From an uncultured Eubacteriales bacterium (GTDB taxonomy: Bacteria > Bacillota > Clostridia > Saccharofermentanales > Fastidiosipilaceae): a stretch of DNA of 60,822 bases. The DNA lies in NCBI GenBank assembly GCA_902373515.1, contig CABKML010000008.1:1-60822 (forward strand), written 5' to 3'. The translations under genes and the position numbers were made by a program. The notes beneath the pieces were generated by a model, which worked only from the letters and a program-made list of their open reading frames with translations, searched no databases and was not told the origin of the DNA. Positions 52,589 through 60,805 of the stretch are shown piece by piece; the first letter of the stretch is position 1; each line of letters opens with the position of its first letter.

Positions 52589-53455
52589 TTATTTTTCTAA
52601 AACAGACGGTTTTTCAACATTTAATTTAGCTTTTACAGATAATTCCCCAACAGATCGCATAATATCATTCCACGTGTATGTACCGGCATATCTAAATTTT
52701 TTCTGATAGGTATTCCACATTTTTTTCATATCATCACTGTATTTCACCGCTTTTAATACATTCTCCGCATTTTCTAAAAGGTTTAAGCTTCCTCGTTTCT
52801 TGGCGGTTCTTTCTAACGCCAGCCCTAATGTATCATCATCTATTCTTTGTGATTGTAAAAGCAAATGAATATCATAGAAATCTCTCATTCTGGTATTGGT
52901 TATAGATCTCGAAATTACAGTTTCCAATTTTTCTGCTAAAACAGTTTCAACAGGATAAGTCATAATCGGAATTGTTCGGTCTTCAAACATCAGCTTATAG
53001 GAATATGATATTTCTCTCGGGGTAATTACATCTCCTGTAGAAATATCAATTTTTAAAGGAATAACCGCTCCATCTAAAACCGCATCCATGCTAAAGCGTA
53101 TTCCTGAATATTCTGCTTCATCCATAATCTCCGATACTTTCTTGATTCTAAATTTCAAATTATCCTCTAAGTCTATGTTTGAAATTTCTGTAATCATACG
53201 CTCCATCTCAGTTACTGTTACAGAAACGCCTTTGATAGTCGTATCAATATCCATCGTAGCTCTTGCTTCTATTCCCACAAAAGCTGATACCAACATTCCT
53301 CCCTTTAGGATAAAACTGCTATTATATCGGTACTTAGATACTCTCTCCAAGAACCGCTCCATCATATACTTTCTAATCAACACATAGGGCTCTATCCCTA
53401 CTTCTTTTGACAGGTTTCGTATTAAATCTTTTAATTGCATTGATGAATGAATCAT
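52589..53455 (-). CDS. abiEii: AbiEii-type nucleotidyltransferase toxin
   Basis: Toxin half of an AbiE abortive-infection system, 288 residues. The nucleotidyltransferase fold is marked by KGGMLVSAF at about 51-59 and the catalytic DID at 69-71 within ATMDIDTTIKG. A further acidic motif is IPLKIDIST, and the family helix reads VETVLAEKLETVISRSITNTRMRDFYDIHLL (core LAEKLETVISR and RDFYDIHLL). Family members transfer nucleotides to tRNA or other targets and halt growth. Its ATG shares a base with the antitoxin's TAA (TAATG), the usual coupled arrangement. All key residues appear intact. Confidence 0.9.
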   Translation of the reverse strand: MIHSSMQLKDLIRNLSKEVGIEPYVLIRKYMMERFLERVSKYRYNSSFILKGGMLVSAFVGIEARATMDIDTTIKGVSVTVTEMERMITEISNIDLEDNLKFRIKKVSEIMDEAEYSGIRFSMDAVLDGAVIPLKIDISTGDVITPREISYSYKLMFEDRTIPIMTYPVETVLAEKLETVISRSITNTRMRDFYDIHLLLQSQRIDDDTLGLALERTAKKRGSLNLLENAENVLKAVKYSDDMKKMWNTYQKKFRYAGTYTWNDIMRSVGELSVKAKLNVEKPSVLEK

Positions 53456-54048
53456 TATAGTAACACTTCCAAATACTTGCTTAATAAACGGTTGACACGA
53501 AGTTTTTGCGCATATTCCATAAGAAGGTGCAAATTCTTATCCTTACGCTTAATATAGCGTTTCATCGCATCTCGAAAAACTTGAATTTCAATTTGCGAAC
53601 GACTACGAATCAGATCACAAACAGTACGCTCGGGATTGTAGATTAAAATTTCATTTCCAAAAGGTGTTTTTATTTTCACTGTCCCAAGTTCAAAAAATTC
53701 TGTTTTGATAGAATATATTTTAAGTCCCTCTTCTCTTAAGTTAGTAGCATTATATCCACTTTTTACCGTAACGGTGTATTGTAACGGCTCTTGATCTGTC
53801 ATATCAAGTAAAAACAAGGCTGTGTCATGAGAAAAGATGATTTTAGGGCAACGAAGCTGCAACAAATACATTTCATCTTTCCATACATCTGAAGAACAGT
53901 AAACTCCCTGTGAGGTACGCTCATAATTATATTCCTCCACAAATTTTGCCAAAGTTGTTTTAGAAATACCTTTACTGACAACTTCTGAGGTTCTTAAAAC
54001 TCCATTGTTTGCAGTTGAAATTTCCATAATCTGTTCTAATCGGTTCAT
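53455..54048 (-). CDS. abiEi: AbiEi-type antitoxin and autorepressor
   Basis: Antitoxin of 197 residues from the ATG at 54048, with AAAGGA upstream; a GTG 18 bp earlier overlaps that site. The N-terminal winged helix includes GVLRTSEVVSKGISKTTLAKFVEE (core SKGISKTTLAKF). The C-terminal domain has YCSSDVWKDEMYLLQLRCPKIIFSHDTALFLLDM (core FSHDTALFLLDM) and the IYNPERTVCDLIRSRSQIE pattern (core PERTVCDLIR) of the AbiEi/DUF6088 group. By family precedent it represses the operon and counteracts AbiEii without forming a stable complex. A promoter lies just upstream. Confidence 0.9.
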   Translation of the reverse strand: MNRLEQIMEISTANNGVLRTSEVVSKGISKTTLAKFVEEYNYERTSQGVYCSSDVWKDEMYLLQLRCPKIIFSHDTALFLLDMTDQEPLQYTVTVKSGYNATNLREEGLKIYSIKTEFFELGTVKIKTPFGNEILIYNPERTVCDLIRSRSQIEIQVFRDAMKRYIKRKDKNLHLLMEYAQKLRVNRLLSKYLEVLL

Positions 54049-54072
54049 TAAATTGTTTCCTTTCACGCTCTT

Positions 54073-54101
54073 ATCATATGCTATATAAGCGCAAAAGTAA
54101 A
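54073..54101 (-). promoter_or_regulatory. Promoter of the abiEi-abiEii operon
   Basis: Minus-strand -35 TTTACT (54096-54101), 17-bp spacer, -10 TATGAT (54073-54078), 25 bp before the antitoxin start. It lies inside the repeat-bounded module, so the pair moves with its own promoter. Confidence 0.6.
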
Positions 54102-54124
54102 TAATTATAATATATAAATTTTAC

Positions 54125-54273
54125 AGTGGGGCGCGCAACACATGGTCTTTTTTCCTGTTAACGACGACGCGTTCACAATTTACGACATATAGAGCGACGC
54201 GTTCACTTTTTTTCCTTGAGTGCGACGACGCGTTCACAATTTACTGCCTGTAGAGCGACGCGTTCACTTTTTT
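54125..54273. repeat. 149-bp interspersed repeat, copy 3
   Basis: Identical to 50764-50912 in sequence and orientation. It marks the right edge of the module that holds the surface protein and AbiE genes. Confidence 0.95.
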
Positions 54274-54289
54274 GCTGGGGCATGAAAAA

Positions 54290-54321
54290 GCGGCATAAAC
54301 TACATTGGTAGCTTACACCGC
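54290..54321 (-). terminator. Terminator downstream of the GntP-type permease gene
   Basis: GCGG, TAA and CTAC pair with GTAG, TTA and CCGC around an ATTG loop, with small symmetric mismatches; on the minus strand TTTTT follows. Confidence 0.6.
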
Positions 54322-54378
54322 CTTTTGTCGGGATTAGCAGCGAAGAATCGGGCTCAAGTCGAAGCTCCGGGAATTCTT

Positions 54379-54444
54379 CGCAAATTCTCCGCGACGCCTC
54401 CGCAAATTCTCCGCGACTTCTCCGCAAATTCTCTGCAAATCCGC
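54379..54444. repeat. 22-bp tandem repeat after the GntP-type permease gene
   Basis: CGCAAATTCT recurs at 54379, 54401 and 54423 within units of the type CGCAAATTCTCCGCGACnnC. The array ends just before the permease stop codon. Confidence 0.75.
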
Positions 54445-54450
54445 AGGGAA

Positions 54451-55713
54451 TTAAACGAGATAAATAATTGTAGCCACAACGGTTGAAACCAAACCGATCA
54501 GAGCCTCATAAGGGATGAGCTGCAATCTTTGCTTAATCGACATTTTCACCGAGCCGCCTGTAGCGTGGAAGAAAGAGCCGTGCGGCAAAGAATCCAGAAC
54601 CGTAGCGCCGGCGTGCAACATAGCTGCGGCATTAAGGGGAGTAACATTCGCAGCTGTCAGAGCTTGTGCAAAGGTACGACCGGCAATAGTGGAACCGGCG
54701 GTAGTTGAAGCGGTGGCGGCTGCCATCAGGATACCGGAAACAGGGGCCAAAACGAAGGCCGGCAGATGCAGCAAACCGATTAAATTGATCATATCAGCTT
54801 GCAAATTGGAGTGAGAAATTATGCCGGCAATTGTACCGGTACCGATTAACAAAGCACAAACGCCGATGACTTTGCTGAAACCGTATTGAGAATAAGCAGC
54901 TACATGCTTAAATTCTTTGGTCACCAACAGGCAGACGAAGCCTCCGACAGGTAAAGCAATCAACGGGTCGACCACCACGTTGAACAACGGGCGCAAGGCC
55001 AGAAGCACAATAACTACAACCGGACCGATAATAGATTGCAAGAACGACGGCAACTTTTTGTCGGCATTCATTTCCAAGTCTTCTTCGGTCACATAATCGT
55101 GGAACTTATTTTTAATAGCGTTAGTTAATAAAGCGACGAAAATCAAGGCGCAAATTGCCGGGATAATGTTGACGGCCATCAAGCTGTTCAAGCTTAAATG
55201 GAAGGCTTCACTTGTAGCAATGGTGTTGGGGTTCGGGCTGATAATGTTACCGGCTTTGCCGCCGCCGATCATCGCCAACAAAATCGCCGACTTGCTCAGG
55301 TTCGCTTTTTTCGCTACGGCCAAGGCTACAGGGGCTGTTGTGATGACGGCAATATCAATGAAGACGCCGACTGCACAAATAATCATGGTTGAAATGGCGA
55401 TTGCCGGCAAGGCATTTTTACTGCCCAATTTTTTGACAATCGTGTCGGCAATTTTGGCTGCCGCACCGGTTTTGACCAGACAGCCTGCCAGAATACCGCT
55501 GGCCATAATTCTTAAGACGGCGCTCATCATTGTCGCCGATCCGTTAATCATCGCCGATACTGTCTGTACCAAGCTGCCGCCGCCTATTAGTCCGCCGACT
55601 AAGGCACCGATGACTAAGGAATATGTAGCATGATAATTTTTGACAATTAAGACTATCGCTACTACCAATCCGATAACTGCACCTAAGGTGCTGAACATCG
55701 CTGAGTTATCCAT
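54451..55713 (-). CDS. GntP-family permease, probable glycerate or sugar-acid transporter
   Basis: Multi-pass membrane transporter of 420 residues from the ATG at 55713; GGAGGT upstream overlaps the stop codon of the glycerate kinase gene, so the two are coupled. Family words include GKAGNIISPNPNTIATSEAF and DSLPHGSFFHATGGSVKM near the C-terminus, and a repeated hydrophobic pattern throughout. Gluconate permeases share this fold. Its pairing with a glycerate kinase suggests D-glycerate as substrate (inference). Confidence 0.88.
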   Translation of the reverse strand: MDNSAMFSTLGAVIGLVVAIVLIVKNYHATYSLVIGALVGGLIGGGSLVQTVSAMINGSATMMSAVLRIMASGILAGCLVKTGAAAKIADTIVKKLGSKNALPAIAISTMIICAVGVFIDIAVITTAPVALAVAKKANLSKSAILLAMIGGGKAGNIISPNPNTIATSEAFHLSLNSLMAVNIIPAICALIFVALLTNAIKNKFHDYVTEEDLEMNADKKLPSFLQSIIGPVVVIVLLALRPLFNVVVDPLIALPVGGFVCLLVTKEFKHVAAYSQYGFSKVIGVCALLIGTGTIAGIISHSNLQADMINLIGLLHLPAFVLAPVSGILMAAATASTTAGSTIAGRTFAQALTAANVTPLNAAAMLHAGATVLDSLPHGSFFHATGGSVKMSIKQRLQLIPYEALIGLVSTVVATIIYLV

Positions 55714-55721
55714 AATAACTA

Positions 55722-56858
55722 CTACCTCCACAAATTAATTAAATTTATTACTTGACTGACAGCTCTACTTAAATTGGCTTTGGCTTTTTCTTCCGACAAA
55801 GCTTCTTCTAAAGTTGTTAATTGGTCAAGTATCGGGAAAAAGGCGTCTATTCCGGCCTGATTGACACTAACGGCGTCATTGTCCACCACTCCGGCAAAAG
55901 CAATTACCTTTTTTCCATATTTTTTGGCAAATTTCGCTACACCTACAGGCGTCTTGCCCATGGCTGTCTGGAAGTCCATTTTGCCTTCGCCTGTGATGAC
56001 CAGATCAGCCTGCTCGATATAATTTTTCGCCTGAATCAGTTGCAGTATCAGTTCTATGCCCGATTGTAAATTACCGTGCAGATAATTTTTGAAAGCATAG
56101 CCGAGGCCGCCAGCTGCTCCGACACCCGGATAAATGTTGTCGGCGCTCGGGATGACGGTTTGGGTTACTTGGTGGTAATGCAGCAGGTTACGTTCGATGA
56201 TTTCCACTTCTTCCGCACTTGCGCCCTTTTGCGGGGCAAAGACACGGGCTGAGCCGCGTTCGCCGTTCAAAGGGTTGTCAACGTCGCAGGCTATGTCGAA
56301 GGTGCATTGGGCCAAGCGCTCGTCTGCCTTGCTGATGTCAATGCTGACCAGTTGGCTTAAGCCGGAGTTGCCGGCCGGGATTTCCTTTTGTTGATAATTC
56401 AGGAATCGATAGCCTAAAGCCTGCAGCATGCCCACGCCGCCGTCATTGGTGGCTGAACCGCCGATGCCGATTATGAAATGGCGGATGCCTTTGTTCAAAG
56501 CGTCAATAATCATCTCGCCCACACCGTAGGTGGAAGCCTTCAACGGTGCCAAACGGTTTTGGATCAACGTAATGCCCGAAGCCTGGCTCATTTCCATAAT
56601 GGCGGTCTTTCCGTCCGGCGAAATGACATATGTAGCTTGCGTTTTTTCAAATAAAGGGTTGTTCACAGTCACCTGCACACTTTGATGATTCGGGAAAGAT
56701 TGAAAAGCGAATACCGTTCCTTCTCCACCGTCTGCTACCGGCAAAACTGTAATTTCATCGGCAGGGTTGATTTTTTTTATTGCCTCTTTGACCGTGCAAC
56801 CGGCGGTATAAGAGGAGATGCTGCCTTTGAAAGAATCCATCATAATTAAAACATTCAT
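55722..56858 (-). CDS. glxK: Glycerate 2-kinase (GlxK/GarK family)
   Basis: Phosphorylates D-glycerate, giving 2-phosphoglycerate in this family, which then enters lower glycolysis. It has 378 residues, the usual length. Motifs are MMDSFKGSISS at the N-terminus, PVADGGEGTVFAF near residue 40, IGIGGSATNDGGVGML near residue 130 and the C-terminal DLVITGEGKMDFQT. GAGGCG precedes the start. It is the first gene of a two-gene operon with the GntP-type permease. Confidence 0.93.
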   Translation of the reverse strand: MNVLIMMDSFKGSISSYTAGCTVKEAIKKINPADEITVLPVADGGEGTVFAFQSFPNHQSVQVTVNNPLFEKTQATYVISPDGKTAIMEMSQASGITLIQNRLAPLKASTYGVGEMIIDALNKGIRHFIIGIGGSATNDGGVGMLQALGYRFLNYQQKEIPAGNSGLSQLVSIDISKADERLAQCTFDIACDVDNPLNGERGSARVFAPQKGASAEEVEIIERNLLHYHQVTQTVIPSADNIYPGVGAAGGLGYAFKNYLHGNLQSGIELILQLIQAKNYIEQADLVITGEGKMDFQTAMGKTPVGVAKFAKKYGKKVIAFAGVVDNDAVSVNQAGIDAFFPILDQLTTLEEALSEEKAKANLSRAVSQVINLINLWR

Positions 56859-57151
56859 TTTATCGCCTCAGATTTTTTAATTTATCTTTAGTATAGGTGC
56901 GGCACCTGAAATGTTACAATGTGTTTTGAAACAAATTATTTGTCTCTCGGCGTTATTAAATTGGTCTATATGCCAACGGAAAGTAAAAGGGTTAAACGGT
57001 AGCGTGCCGGGGAATCGAACAGGGGCGCAAGGTTGGCTCAAAGTATGCTTGGCAGATCAGGACCGCAAGTTCGGCTGATTTTATGTAAAAAAACGCCGCC
57101 GATTTGAGTCGGCGGCTTGCTGCGTTGAGTTTCACCGGTCAAAAATCCGGA
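56859..57151. other. Intergenic region between glycerate kinase and the right-edge surface protein
   Basis: Holds the upstream region of the glycerate kinase gene and the terminator of the surface-protein gene. No gene is seen. A GTTCGATTCC string is not part of a tRNA. Confidence 0.5.
57095..57116 (-). terminator. Terminator of the right-edge surface-protein gene
   Basis: GCCGCCGA and TCGGCGGC flank a 6-base loop; on the minus strand seven T follow after CG. It lies about 35 bp after the stop codon. Confidence 0.88.
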
Positions 57152-60100
57152 TCACTTGTCTTCTCTCTTTTTCTTGTGTAAGCCTGTAATAAGGCCGGCA
57201 ATTGCCAGGCCAATGCCTGCCAACATGTTGGCAAATGTGGGTGTTTCGCCCGTCTTTGCTACTATATGTCCCCCGGCTCTGCCGGACTTTTCGCTTGTAG
57301 TAGATTCACTCGGCTCGTTTGTCGTTGTCGGCGTGGGCGAAGTTTCTTCCAAAACAGTTGGGGTCGGCGTTGAGGATTGAGGCTGCGGCTGCGGTGCCGG
57401 TGTCGGCGGTTGCGGCGGCTGCGGTTGCGGTTGTGGTGCCGGCGGCGTTACGGGGTTCTTCGTATAAACCGCATACACGGTCAAATCATTGTTTACAACA
57501 GTATCAGCGTTGAACGTTGTACCGGTGCCATCCTGCTTAGTGTTCCACTCTTTAAAAGTAAAACCGTCTTCATCAGGAGCAGCAGGCATGGAAGCAGCCG
57601 CTACTTTCTTACCCGTTTCCACTTTAACCGTAGATAACAGGCTTCCATCTTTCTTATTAAATGTAACTGTTTTTTGATTCTGTACCGGTGGCTTGGGCTG
57701 CGGCGGCGTTACAGGGTTCTTCGTATAAATCGCATACACGGTCAAATCATTGTTTACAACAGTATCAGCGTTAAACTTTGCACCGGTACCATCCTGCTTA
57801 GTGTTCCACTCTTTGAATTTAAAGCCGTCTTTCGTCGGATTTGCCGGCATAGATTGGTCGGGCAAATTATCAGTTGCAATCGCTTTACCCGTTTCAACCT
57901 TAACGCTTGTAATCTGACTGTCATCGCTATTCTTGAAAGTTACCGTCTTTTGTAACTGATCAGCCGGTGTCACATTTCCCCAAGGCATCGAGGTGTGCTT
58001 TTTCGGATTAGTTAATTTTCCTGTATTCGGATCGACATCGTACGTAGTAGTAATAGTCTTATCGCCCTCATGCGTAACCTGCTTGTTACCGACGCGCACC
58101 ACATGGTCTATCGGATCGACCTTTTTTTCTTGAGTGCTTTCAACGTCTGCGCTAAGACCGTTAGTTTTATCCACTTTATACGTGGTTGTGACTGTCTTGG
58201 AACCGTCTTTACCGGCAGTTTTGTCTTCTTTTGCTTCATAAGCAAGCGTGTCATCCGCAATATAGGTAGTCTTGCATTTAATAACTTCAGTTTCGGTTTT
58301 CACGTTGCCGACTTTGATAACTTTGTCTTTAGCGGGCGTTGTTGTTTTGCTTTCGCTGGACTGAACAGTATTCGTCAGGCCCGTATTCTCATCAACTTTA
58401 TAAATTGTAGTTGTGGTTTTAGTTCCCTTGGTGCCTTCTGTCGTCTGCTCCTGCTTGTAAGCAAGCGAGCCGTCGGCTTGATAGCTTACGCCGGGTTGAA
58501 TATCCTCGGTTTCAACTTTCTTATTGCCGACTTTGGTTACACCGTTTACGGCTGCCTTAATTTCGACTTTCGGTTCACCTTCAACCCATTTGCCGTTTTC
58601 CACTTTACCTGTCGGAGTTGTAATCTTCTCTCCGTCTTTAGGGTCACTTACTTTCTGCGTTTGGCCGTAAGGCAGTGATTCATCGGCCACATAAGTCATT
58701 TTAGCCTTTAAAACTTCAGAGACTGATGCGCCGCCTGCAATATCGGTCCACGGGCGTGTCGTTTCTACTTTCGGATCACTTAAAGTGCCGTCATTCGGGT
58801 TGACTTTATAAATCTTAGTCGTGGTTGAGCCGTCGTTGTTTTGAATAACTTCTTTGTTGCCGACTTGTACAACCTCATTAACCGGTTCCGTGCACAAGCC
58901 TTTTTTCGCTTCAACTTCCGTTGTTAAGCCGGTTTTAGCGTCTACCTTGTAAGTCAAAGTAACTTCTTCTTTGCCGTTTTTACCGGCAGTTTTTGTTTCC
59001 TGTTTTTGGTAGGTAAGAGCCTCATTGCCCTCATAAGTTTTCTTGCAAGCAATGTCGCTTGTCTTTTTCTCTACGTTGCCGACTTTGATGACTTTGTCTT
59101 TGGCTTTGACAGTCTCTACAATCGGCGTACCGTCAACTTCATTAGTAAGTCCGGTGTCCGGATTAACCTTGTAGATAGTTGTCGTGGTTTTCGTGCCCTT
59201 GGTGCCTTCTGTCGTCTGCTCCTGCTTATAGTTAAGAGTGCTGTCGGCCTGATAGACTGTATCCGGTTGAATATCCTCGCTTGCAACTGTTTTATTGCCG
59301 ACACGGGATTTTCCCTGATGAACGGGCGTTATTTCTTTTTCCACCGTAGCATCAGGATTCCAAGCACCGTTTTCCATTTGGCCGGTGATAATTTGTTTCT
59401 TTCCGTCCTGCGGCTGTACATCCTGAACCACTTCCTGATACTTCAAGTTCTGATCAGCTGTGTACGTTGTCTTAGCTTTTATTGTTTCTTCCTTTACTGT
59501 TGCCAAATAATAATCTTGGAAAAGTGCAATCGGTGACGTAGCATCTTTAAGGTCGTGTACTGGTACAGGAATAACGTTCTCAGGTAAGTTAAGGTCAGGA
59601 TTTTGGGTGCGCATATCCTTAACAGCGTTTTTAATTGCTTCGTCAATCTGCGGTCTGACGACTTGCATAGGGTCGTTGGAAGCGGCCTTGCTTGCATCAG
59701 GGTTGCCCTTTTCGTCGATGCGCGAATCGTAGACAGCCGGAAGTTCAAGCTCTACCGACTTTTCGGTACCGTTTGTCTTGTAAATGACTTTGACTTTTTT
59801 GTAGAACTTGTACTTTGCAGTTTGATTCTTGGTAAGAATTGTCGGGTTGTCGGTGATCAAAAGGTGCTTGCTCTGGCCTGTGTATTTACGTGCAACAGTA
59901 TCATAATATGTGAGCATATAATCAGGACCGTCCAGCAACTTCTGAATCGGATTCTCGCCGTTCGGATCGACCGTCGTCCAATTATTTGCTACAAGCACGC
60001 CGCCGAAGGAATTGAACATGTTCTTAACATTAGCTGCATTCTTAAAGTTTTTATTGCTGAAATCCAGGATAAAGTTATCGTTGCCGACGCCCGAGAACAT

Positions 60101-60805
60101 TAACTCAAAATTATCCGTATTGGATACGTTCCAGTGGGAAAGATCAATCTTACCTTCAAGCTGACTGGCCAGATTAAACATCTTTTCCATACTTTCAATC
60201 TTCGACGTATCCCAGTTCTCTATGCCCTTAATATAGTGCAGATGATCGGCAGCCTTATTATAATTTTGCATAAAGAATTTGGCCAAATCCTTGGCAAATT
60301 TAATGCTCAAATTATCCGTAATATTAATGGTTTTGACGTGGGCTTGGTAAAACAAAGTATCGTTGGCAGAGGCATTGGTAGAACCGTAAATATACACTCG
60401 CTTATCGAAGCGTACCGGCACATCACCACTGGTGTCATCAAAGATAAGTACGTTTCTTATTGCTTCAAAATCGTCTTTTTTGTTAGCGATCGAATAGGAA
60501 ATAACGCCCTCGTTCGCCCCGTTCTTAGGCCGAATAACGAATTCATGCTTTGCTTGATCAAAATAGGCCTCGCAGCCTGCCATCTGCTCTGCTTCTTCTT
60601 TGGTTAAGCTTGTGCGCACCGGCGGAAGTTCGCCTGCCTGAGCATTGTTGGCGCTTACAGCTTGTGCACCTGCAACACCTGCAGTACTGCTTGCATAGGC
60701 AACTTGAGGAAGGGCGTTTACACTTACACCGACAGAAGTTGCACAGATACCGACGCTTATAATTACCGGTAAAACTGCTTTTGCTTTCTTCTTACTTCGT
60801 TTCAT
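57152..60805 (-). CDS. Large repeat-rich surface protein with DUF285, G5-like and InlB-type repeats
   Basis: Surface protein of 1217 residues from the ATG at 60805, with GGAGC upstream; a start 12 bp earlier overlaps that site. A signal peptide ends near AYASS. A domain with EQMAGCEAYFDQAKHEFVIRP and NGANEGVIS is shared with the 40422-42737 protein. A DUF285/BspA-type stretch follows (IENWDTSKIESMEKMF, DLSHWNVSN). Then come two copies of a roughly 245-residue block with VGNK and YKVDxxTGL words, resembling G5-type repeats, and two InlB-type repeats (FKEWNTKQDGTGA, NNDLTVYAIYT). A Pro/Gln stalk, HIVAKTGE, a hydrophobic helix and KKKREDK end it. Likely an adhesin (inference). Confidence 0.85.
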   Translation of the reverse strand: MKRSKKKAKAVLPVIISVGICATSVGVSVNALPQVAYASSTAGVAGAQAVSANNAQAGELPPVRTSLTKEEAEQMAGCEAYFDQAKHEFVIRPKNGANEGVISYSIANKKDDFEAIRNVLIFDDTSGDVPVRFDKRVYIYGSTNASANDTLFYQAHVKTINITDNLSIKFAKDLAKFFMQNYNKAADHLHYIKGIENWDTSKIESMEKMFNLASQLEGKIDLSHWNVSNTDNFELMFSGVGNDNFILDFSNKNFKNAANVKNMFNSFGGVLVANNWTTVDPNGENPIQKLLDGPDYMLTYYDTVARKYTGQSKHLLITDNPTILTKNQTAKYKFYKKVKVIYKTNGTEKSVELELPAVYDSRIDEKGNPDASKAASNDPMQVVRPQIDEAIKNAVKDMRTQNPDLNLPENVIPVPVHDLKDATSPIALFQDYYLATVKEETIKAKTTYTADQNLKYQEVVQDVQPQDGKKQIITGQMENGAWNPDATVEKEITPVHQGKSRVGNKTVASEDIQPDTVYQADSTLNYKQEQTTEGTKGTKTTTTIYKVNPDTGLTNEVDGTPIVETVKAKDKVIKVGNVEKKTSDIACKKTYEGNEALTYQKQETKTAGKNGKEEVTLTYKVDAKTGLTTEVEAKKGLCTEPVNEVVQVGNKEVIQNNDGSTTTKIYKVNPNDGTLSDPKVETTRPWTDIAGGASVSEVLKAKMTYVADESLPYGQTQKVSDPKDGEKITTPTGKVENGKWVEGEPKVEIKAAVNGVTKVGNKKVETEDIQPGVSYQADGSLAYKQEQTTEGTKGTKTTTTIYKVDENTGLTNTVQSSESKTTTPAKDKVIKVGNVKTETEVIKCKTTYIADDTLAYEAKEDKTAGKDGSKTVTTTYKVDKTNGLSADVESTQEKKVDPIDHVVRVGNKQVTHEGDKTITTTYDVDPNTGKLTNPKKHTSMPWGNVTPADQLQKTVTFKNSDDSQITSVKVETGKAIATDNLPDQSMPANPTKDGFKFKEWNTKQDGTGAKFNADTVVNNDLTVYAIYTKNPVTPPQPKPPVQNQKTVTFNKKDGSLLSTVKVETGKKVAAASMPAAPDEDGFTFKEWNTKQDGTGTTFNADTVVNNDLTVYAVYTKNPVTPPAPQPQPQPPQPPTPAPQPQPQSSTPTPTVLEETSPTPTTTNEPSESTTSEKSGRAGGHIVAKTGETPTFANMLAGIGLAIAGLITGLHKKKREDK

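Noticed and set aside
54203..54427. 74-codon minus-strand frame downstream of the GntP-type gene
   Set aside because: It spans the 22-bp tandem repeats, the terminator and part of repeat copy 3, and lacks a ribosome binding site.
56995..57025. Possible tRNA 3' end: on the minus strand a GTTCGATTCC string followed by CCGGCACGC
   Set aside because: The bases on both sides of the loop do not form a T-stem (CCCCT against CCCCG), and no D-arm, anticodon arm or matching acceptor strand is found.
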